This document shows, piece after piece, positions 59,266 through 64,000 of a DNA stretch of 64,000 nt. Both the position numbers and the translations under genes were made by a program. The stretch's first letter is position 1; every line of letters begins with the position of its first letter. The notes beneath the pieces were generated by a model. The model did no database searches, was not told the DNA's origin, and saw only the letters and a program-made list of their open reading frames with translations. Source of the stretch: Desulfobaccales bacterium (lineage in GTDB: Bacteria; Desulfobacterota; Desulfobaccia; Desulfobaccales; 0-14-0-80-60-11); assembly GCA_041648175.1 (NCBI GenBank), contig JBAZPO010000002.1, positions 124,001 through 188,000 of the forward strand, in the 5' to 3' direction.

Positions 59266-59657
59266 CTGAACTCCCTCGGTGGCGGCAAAAGCATCGCCAA
59301 AGAATTGCTGACCATTAATAATCTAAGGATTGCTGCTCGGAAATAAAGAGGGAGAGGTTTAAGTTTGAGGATTTTCCAGGAGTTCTTGCGCGGCCAGCCA
59401 TCCACGGCTCACCACCTTCATCTCGCCGGCCTTGCATTTTTATCGTGATCTGGTAGAGTGTTCCCGCCGGTTTGGAACTGCGCCGGCACGATATCCGGGT
59501 CGGCCCGACATTATACCCGTTGCCAAAAGTTTTTCCGATTCACCTTGCACCCTCTCGCCAAGAGGCAAAGGCGGGATGCGCTGCGCTTTCCCGCCCTACG
59601 GATGGGGGGAGAGGGAATAAAAGGAAGAAATTTTGGCAATCTCCATAACTGACTAAC
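59266..59657. other. Intergenic region with nested repeats
   Basis: 392 bases between divergent genes. 59520-59639 is a family-E element interrupted by a family-B copy (59566-59601). Nothing else supported. Confidence 0.6.
59520..59639. repeat. Family-E MITE-like repeat with nested family-B unit
   Basis: Ends TGCCAAAAGTTTTTCCGA and GGAAGAAATTTTGGCAA are inverted copies. The centre carries a family-B unit (GGCGGGATGCGCTGCGC...). The same nested arrangement is found at 59991-60111, whereas the copy at 45198-45279 lacks the family-B part. Confidence 0.8.
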
Positions 59658-59960
59658 ATGGCCACAATCAACGACTTGATATTGGTGCATCTGGACCGGA
59701 ACCCTGCGTTTTATGCCCGTATAAACGATATCAACCCGGATGTCAAACGCGGCTGGTATCAGGTGGAACTGTTGGTGCTTGCCCTGCCACCCCAGAACCT
59801 GGTTTGGATTCTGGAGGACACCCACCTCCAGGGAGAAGAGTTCACCATGGGCGGGCGGCCGGTGAAGCTGGAGCTTATCCCCCCCAAGGACCTGCCCGAA
59901 CCCGGCTCTCCTACTCCGGAAAACAAGGCCAAAGTAATCCCCCTGATCCGCAAGACCTGA
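59658..59960 (+). CDS. Hypothetical small protein
   Basis: A 100-aa protein starting MATINDLILVHLDRNPAFYARI. The pattern of strands (KRGWYQVELLVLALPPQNLVWIL, then FTMGGRPVKLELIPP) and the proline-rich end are distinctive, but no named family comes to mind. It is flanked closely on both sides by family-E repeats. Confidence 0.65.
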   Translation: MATINDLILVHLDRNPAFYARINDINPDVKRGWYQVELLVLALPPQNLVWILEDTHLQGEEFTMGGRPVKLELIPPKDLPEPGSPTPENKAKVIPLIRKT

Positions 59961-59990
59961 GCGAAGCCGCCTGATTTGGTTTATGCTTGT

Positions 59991-60111
59991 GGCCAAAAGT
60001 TTTTTCCGACTCATCTCTCACCCTCTCGCCAAGCGGCAAAGGCGGGATGCGCTGCGCTTTCCCGCCCTACGGATGAGGGGAGAGGGGATAAAAGAAAGGA
60101 ACTTTTGGCAA
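59991..60111. repeat. Second family-E repeat with nested family-B unit
   Basis: Bounded by GGCCAAAAGTTTTTTCCGAC and GAAAGGAACTTTTGGCAA, with a family-B copy at 60036-60072 in the middle. Confidence 0.8.
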
Positions 60112-60132
60112 GCGCTATAAGTGTGGTGGGGG

Positions 60133-61011
60133 CTACCTGGGCTGGTACATCCAATATTTCTGCCACCAGGGCAATTTGCGCCAGATAAACAAGAGCTTCA
60201 GGTAATAGAGGTAGCGGTGGCGGTTGAGGGCAACCATGACTTGCCGGGCCATGTCAGGGTCCACTGCAGGCTGCTGAGGGGGGGCGGGACGGGCAAGTAT
60301 CTGGAAGGAGTCCCGGCGAAAGATCCGGAGATTTTCTTGACGCCACCCCGCCTTGGCGAGCAACCAGCCCAGGGTTTGGGGGGCAAAATAGAAGTTGTGG
60401 GCCGGGGAGAACATCCGCCGGTAGCTCACTTTGGGGGCCAAGACGTTGGGGGTCTCTAAGAAGAGCCAGGTATCTGGATGGGCGAGGGTCCGGACCTGGC
60501 GCAAAAAGGCCAGCGGATCAGGGAAATGTTCGATCACGTGGGAGGCCAGGATCAGATCGAACTGTTGAGCCCCGAAGCTCACATCTTCGAAATGGAGGGG
60601 CACGACCTCGAGCCCATAGTTTTCCCGGGCATAGGCTGCCTGGTCCGGATCGGGCTCCACCGCCCACACCTCGGCTCCCAGACTCTTCAGCTTGCCGCTG
60701 ACCAGGCCCAGACCGCAGCCAATCTCCAGGACGCTCCCGCCGGTTTCGAAGACAGGCTGAATCAAAGGCCACTGCAAGTGCCAGCGCTTCTCCAGTTTCG
60801 CCAGTTGCCGAGTGTTATCCATGGCACCCGTATGCCACTGGCGGGAGCTTATGGCCGCTGCTTGGCGATCCCGGTCTTCGATTACCGGGTTGTGGTAGAC
60901 CAAGCCGCACTGACGACACTCCACCGTAGTAATGGGGAGATCCCGTTCCCGGCGCCGGTTCACCAGGAGAGTGCTATCCTGCTCACAGAGAGGGCAGAGG
61001 ATCGTTTGCAT
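60133..61011 (-). CDS. Class I SAM methyltransferase with N-terminal zinc ribbon
   Basis: A 292-aa protein. Residues 6-40 form a zinc-binding knuckle pair (CPLC...CRQCGLVYHNP). The methyltransferase domain follows: VLEIGCGLGLVSGKLKSLGA (motif I), VWAVEPDP, FDLILASHVIEHFPDPLAFLRQ and WLFLETPNV. This layout is common in polysaccharide and lipid methyltransferases of the Methyltransf_23 type. Start ATG 61011 gives a clean zinc ribbon near the N-terminus. It is divergent from the B12 radical SAM gene. Confidence 0.82.
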   Translation of the reverse strand: MQTILCPLCEQDSTLLVNRRRERDLPITTVECRQCGLVYHNPVIEDRDRQAAAISSRQWHTGAMDNTRQLAKLEKRWHLQWPLIQPVFETGGSVLEIGCGLGLVSGKLKSLGAEVWAVEPDPDQAAYARENYGLEVVPLHFEDVSFGAQQFDLILASHVIEHFPDPLAFLRQVRTLAHPDTWLFLETPNVLAPKVSYRRMFSPAHNFYFAPQTLGWLLAKAGWRQENLRIFRRDSFQILARPAPPQQPAVDPDMARQVMVALNRHRYLYYLKLLFIWRKLPWWQKYWMYQPR

Positions 61012-61155
61012 GGTCACCTGAACGTTTGTTGATGAGCGTTCGCAAATCAACCTTGCGAACCGCGTCCTGTAACCTTATTATACCTTGTATTTAATGAACA
61101 ATCTTAATAAAATAACCTAAAATGCCGCCTAGATTTCCGGGGCTTGGAATTATAC

Positions 61156-62469
61156 ATGCGAATCTTGTTGGTTCAACCAACTACCAAATATCCTGACCAC
61201 AAACTCCTGCGCAGTAAAACCCGCTGGCTGGTGGGGATAACCCTGCCGTACCTGGCCGGTCTAACCCCCAAAGGTATCCAGGTGGATCTGGCGGATGACC
61301 GCTTGGCGCCCATCCCGTATCATCGGGAGTATGACCTGGTGGGGATCACCGCCACCTGTGCCACGGCGGACCGGGCTTTTGAGATTGCCGCTGAGTTTCG
61401 CCGGCGCGGCAGGCTGGTGGTGATGGGCGGTTTTCATGTTTCCCTCCATCCCGAGGAGGCCATGGAACATTGCGACGCGGTGGTCGTGGGCGAGGCCGAG
61501 TCGGTGTGGCCTGAAGTGCTGGAGGATGCCCGGGTCAAGCGTTTAAAGCGCCGCTACCAAGCGTCGGGGTTTCACGATTTAGTGGGGCTGCCTCGGCCCC
61601 GCCTAGAGTTGCTGGATTACCGGCGCTACCGGGTCAAGATCCTGCCCACACAGACTTCCCGTGGGTGTCCTTATCACTGCGCCTTCTGCGAAGTCCCCAT
61701 TGTGTACGGCCACACCTACCGGCGGCGGCCGTTGGGGGAGGTGATCGAGGAGATCAAGGCCAATGTGCGCATTACCGGCCTGAAAGATATCTATTTCATT
61801 GACGACAACCTCACCGGGCACCGGGATTACGCCAAGGAGCTGTTCAAGGCCCTGATGCCCTTGAACCTGGAGTGGAGCTGCCTGTGGACCATCAACACCT
61901 CCCGGGACGAAGAGTTGCTGGACCTGGCCAAAAAGTCGGGTTGCAATCATGTCAACATCGGCATAGAGAACGTTTGTCAGGAGTCCATCTCCTCCATTGA
62001 GAAGGTGCAGAATCCGGTGGCCGAATATGGGGAGCTCTTGGGTCGCTTGCGGGAGCGGGGCATCTTCTATTCCCTGAACTTCATGTTTGGTCTGGACGGA
62101 GACCACAAAGAGTTATTCGACGAGACTCTGGCCTTTTTGGATAAGGTCAAGGCGCCCATGGCCTTTTTCAATGTGGCGACCCCGCGGCGGGGCACTCCCA
62201 TGTGGGATCAGCTCAATCAAGAAGGCCGGGTTCACAACCCCGATGCGGAAAAGTATTTGGGGATGGTCTGCAACTTCTTCCCCAGACACATGACTCCTGA
62301 TGAGTGCGAAGCCGGGGTCTGGCGGTGCTTTCAGCAATTTTATTCCTTTTCCTCCATCTGCCGCCGCTTGCTCATGCCGCCGACCCGGTATATCTTTCAG
62401 GGGTTGCCCAGTAACCTCTTTTTCCATTGGTCGGCAATGCGTAAGATAGATCCGGTGGATTTTTATTAG
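61156..62469 (+). CDS. B12-binding domain radical SAM protein
   Basis: A 437-aa enzyme. The N-terminal cobalamin-binding-type Rossmann domain (MRILLVQPTTKYPDHKL, DLVGITATCATADRAFEIA, LVVMGGFHVSLHPEEAMEHCDAVVVGEAE) lacks the base-off DxHxxG motif. The radical SAM domain has TSRGCPYHCAFCEVP with C-x3-C-x2-C, FIDDNLTGHRDYA and CNHVNIGIENV. The family (HpnJ/HpnP-like, BchE-like and others) methylates or rearranges lipids, hopanoids or cofactors; the exact substrate cannot be set. ATG 61156 is chosen; an upstream TTG-type start would add four residues. Confidence 0.85.
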   Translation: MRILLVQPTTKYPDHKLLRSKTRWLVGITLPYLAGLTPKGIQVDLADDRLAPIPYHREYDLVGITATCATADRAFEIAAEFRRRGRLVVMGGFHVSLHPEEAMEHCDAVVVGEAESVWPEVLEDARVKRLKRRYQASGFHDLVGLPRPRLELLDYRRYRVKILPTQTSRGCPYHCAFCEVPIVYGHTYRRRPLGEVIEEIKANVRITGLKDIYFIDDNLTGHRDYAKELFKALMPLNLEWSCLWTINTSRDEELLDLAKKSGCNHVNIGIENVCQESISSIEKVQNPVAEYGELLGRLRERGIFYSLNFMFGLDGDHKELFDETLAFLDKVKAPMAFFNVATPRRGTPMWDQLNQEGRVHNPDAEKYLGMVCNFFPRHMTPDECEAGVWRCFQQFYSFSSICRRLLMPPTRYIFQGLPSNLFFHWSAMRKIDPVDFY

Positions 62470-62572
62470 AAGTCATTTCAAAACCGATTTTGGGTTCACC
62501 TTGAGATGACTTGAAGAAGAAATAATCACCCTCCTTTGGAAAAGAGGGCAGAGGGATTTATATAACATCTTG

Positions 62573-62613
62573 AAATCCCCCTAAATCCCCCTTTTTCAAA
62601 GGGGGACTTAAAA
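62573..62613. repeat. Family-D repeat
   Basis: AAATCCCCCTAAATCCCCCT followed by TTTTCAAAGGGGGACTT. The same unit occurs near 16265/16561, 23279, 23650-23705 and 37828. Confidence 0.8.
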
Positions 62614-62688
62614 ACCAAGGCGAATAAATTGTTTCCCGATGAGAAAGAAACCTAACCTTTTAGACAGGTGTTGAACAAGGTTATAAGG

Positions 62689-63342
62689 CTAGCGATTAAG
62701 GGCAGGAAAGGCGGCCAGTAGACCACCAAGGACGAATTGCACCGCCAGGGCTGCCATGATCAACCCCATGAGCCGGGTGAGCAGGCGGATGCCGGTTTCC
62801 TTCAGGCAGTTCAGGAGGAACTGGGCAAAATGGAAGAAGATATAGGTCAATAACAAGACAATGAGCAGGGAAAGCACGATGAGGCCATCCTCCAGGTAGC
62901 TTTTAGAGCGGCTGGCCAGGACCAGTACGGTGGAGATAGCCCCGGGACCGCTGAGCAGCGGGACAGCCAGGGGGACCAGGGCCACTCCCCGGTAGTCCGC
63001 GGCATCCAGGCTGGAAGAGGTATCGAAACGGTTGAAGTGACCGTGTCCTTCCAGCATTTCAATGGCGATGCGAAAGAGGATGAGGCCGCCGGCGATTTGA
63101 AAGGCCGGGATCGTGATACCGAGATAGTTCAGGATAAGGCGTCCTACCAAGACGATCAGGGTTAAGATAAGGAAAGCATAAAGGCAGGCTTGCCAGGCCA
63201 GGCGCCGGGCGGCAATGGGGGAATAGGCTGCCGACAAGGCCAGGAAGGGAAAAATGTTGCCCGGCGGGTCGATGATGATAAACAGGGAAATCAGGCTGGT
63301 AATGAGAAAGGACCCTGCCGGACCTATGAAATCAAGTTCCAT
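62689..63342 (-). CDS. MarC-family integral membrane protein
   Basis: A 217-aa inner-membrane protein with six predicted helices. The first contains FLITSLISLFIIIDPPGNIFPFL, the family's IDP motif; later helices include LIVLVGRLILNYLGITIPAFQIAGGLILFRIAIEML and GVALVPLAVPLLSGPGAISTVLVL, with the PL(A/L)GPG-like motif. MarC proteins are transporters of unknown substrate, no longer thought to confer antibiotic resistance. ATG 63342 gives the family's usual start; a frame extension upstream is soluble and unlikely. Confidence 0.9.
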   Translation of the reverse strand: MELDFIGPAGSFLITSLISLFIIIDPPGNIFPFLALSAAYSPIAARRLAWQACLYAFLILTLIVLVGRLILNYLGITIPAFQIAGGLILFRIAIEMLEGHGHFNRFDTSSSLDAADYRGVALVPLAVPLLSGPGAISTVLVLASRSKSYLEDGLIVLSLLIVLLLTYIFFHFAQFLLNCLKETGIRLLTRLMGLIMAALAVQFVLGGLLAAFPALNR

Positions 63343-63376
63343 AATACGAGATTGCCTCGCCGTAGAAGGGTAAATT

Positions 63377-64000
63377 ATGACCAACTATCAGGTGAACAAA
63401 ACCTACCAGGAAATTAATGATAAAATTAAGCGGGGTCAAGCGGTGGTGGTCACCGCTGAAGAGATTATTGACATTGTCCGGCGCAAAGGCGAGGTAGAAG
63501 CGGCCCGGACTGTGGATGTCGTGACCACCGGGACCTTTTCTCCCATGTGCTCCTCGGGCGCATTCATCAATTTTGGCCATTCCAAGCCCCCCATCAAGGC
63601 TTCCCAGGTATGGCTCAATAATGTGCCGGCCTATGCGGGCATCGCCGCGGTGGATATTTATATCGGCGCCACCGAACCGTGCGTGGAAGATCCCCTCAAT
63701 AAAGTCTACCCGGGGGAGTTCAAGTACGGCGGCGGTCACGTCATTCATGATCTGGTGGCCGGCCAGACCGTATATCTGCGAGCGGAAGCCTATGGCACCG
63801 ACTGCTACCCCAACAAACACCTGGAGAAGGAAATCACCCTGGAGCAGTTGACCAATGCCATTTTGTGCAACCCGCGCAACTGCTACCAGAATTACAACGT
63901 GGCGGTGAACCTCTCCAACCGGACCATCTATACTTACATGGGGGCGCTCCGGCCCCACGCCGGCAATGCCAATTATTGCACTGCGGGGGAACTCAGCCCC
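63377..64000 (+). CDS. Homocysteine biosynthesis protein (DUF39), 5' part
   Basis: The first 208 codons of a HcyBio/DUF39 protein; the gene runs off the window. These proteins take part in making homocysteine from aspartate semialdehyde and sulfide in methanogens and sulfate-reducing bacteria. Recognisable segments are VVTAEEIIDIVRRKGEVEAA, DVVTTGTFSPMCSSGAFINFGHSKPPIK with its conserved cysteine, YIGATEP, EFKYGGGHVIHDLVAG, LRAEAYGTDCYPNK and YTYMGALRPHAGNANY. Its presence fits a strictly anaerobic, sulfide-rich lifestyle. Confidence 0.9.
   Translation, partial: MTNYQVNKTYQEINDKIKRGQAVVVTAEEIIDIVRRKGEVEAARTVDVVTTGTFSPMCSSGAFINFGHSKPPIKASQVWLNNVPAYAGIAAVDIYIGATEPCVEDPLNKVYPGEFKYGGGHVIHDLVAGQTVYLRAEAYGTDCYPNKHLEKEITLEQLTNAILCNPRNCYQNYNVAVNLSNRTIYTYMGALRPHAGNANYCTAGELSP

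Noticed and set aside
1..64000. Search for tRNA, rRNA and riboswitch-like genes
   Set aside because: No cloverleaf with a CCA-like end, rRNA core sequence or recognisable riboswitch core was found by eye; a covariance search could still find a small RNA.

Overview
The window looks like a chromosome segment of a Gram-negative, GC-rich anaerobe of the Desulfobacterota (old Deltaproteobacteria), possibly near Desulfobacca/Syntrophobacterales. The evidence is indirect: a lysS-lolC/E-lolC/E-lolD-bamA-ompH-lpxD-fabZ-lpxA-lpxI envelope block, hopanoid-type genes (HpnN-like, HpnI-like), a homocysteine-biosynthesis (DUF39) protein of the kind found in methanogens and sulfate reducers, oxygen-labile class I fumarase, and a PEP-CTERM protein. 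No rRNA, tRNA or CRISPR was seen.

Region 1 (1-12970). A few housekeeping genes (YkgJ-like protein, CoA-binding protein, 4-fold beta flower protein) lead into comM (yifB). comM is cut after codon 64 by a 9,410-bp integrated element (about 2231-11640) and resumes in frame at 11641. The element carries an HK97/encapsulin-like capsid protein, a DUF2213-like protease, small zinc/HTH proteins, a putative replication initiator with four iterons and an AT-rich tract, and two serine recombinases behind a promoter with an operator-like inverted repeat. No terminase large subunit, portal or tail gene was recognised, so it resembles a capsid-encoding satellite or a replicating integrative element rather than a complete prophage. 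The rebuilt attP is a perfect 9+9 bp inverted repeat around the dinucleotide AC. attP lies inside the 3' end of the large recombinase gene, so integration swaps the enzyme's C-terminus.

Region 2 (12971-25875). Repeat-rich intergenic DNA alternates with an AT-rich lipoprotein pair, PBP1A, two-subunit fumarase, an unusual histidine kinase and an exported acetolactate decarboxylase. At 16282-16560 a 279-bp MITE-like element with 9-bp target duplications sits inside another repeat.

Region 3 (26122-33399). HpnN-like RND transporter, LarB, HpnI-like glycosyltransferase, a thioredoxin-fold protein and a D,D-carboxypeptidase.

Region 4 (33480-35830). A compositionally distinct two-gene cassette: a 212-aa protein with 11 cysteines packed in 42 residues, followed one base later by a PqqD-like/radical SAM/SPASM enzyme. 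This is a candidate RiPP-like system. A short degraded copy of lpxI sequence lies at its downstream edge.

Region 5 (35981-49310). A DUF1254/DUF1214 protein, then on the minus strand the outer-membrane biogenesis block: lysyl-tRNA synthetase, two LolC/E paralogues, LolD, BamA with an extra N-terminal domain, Skp/OmpH and four lipid A/fatty acid genes.

Region 6 (49654-64000). YjbQ, PhoH, PgpH (7TM-HD), YbeY, PdxJ, a PHP phosphoesterase with an irregular start, a small His/Cys-rich protein behind a consensus promoter embedded in an operator-like palindrome, a rhodanese with a PEP-CTERM tail, a cupin, a methyltransferase, a B12-binding radical SAM enzyme, MarC and the start of a homocysteine-biosynthesis protein. 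Several families of dispersed palindromic repeats fill the gaps.
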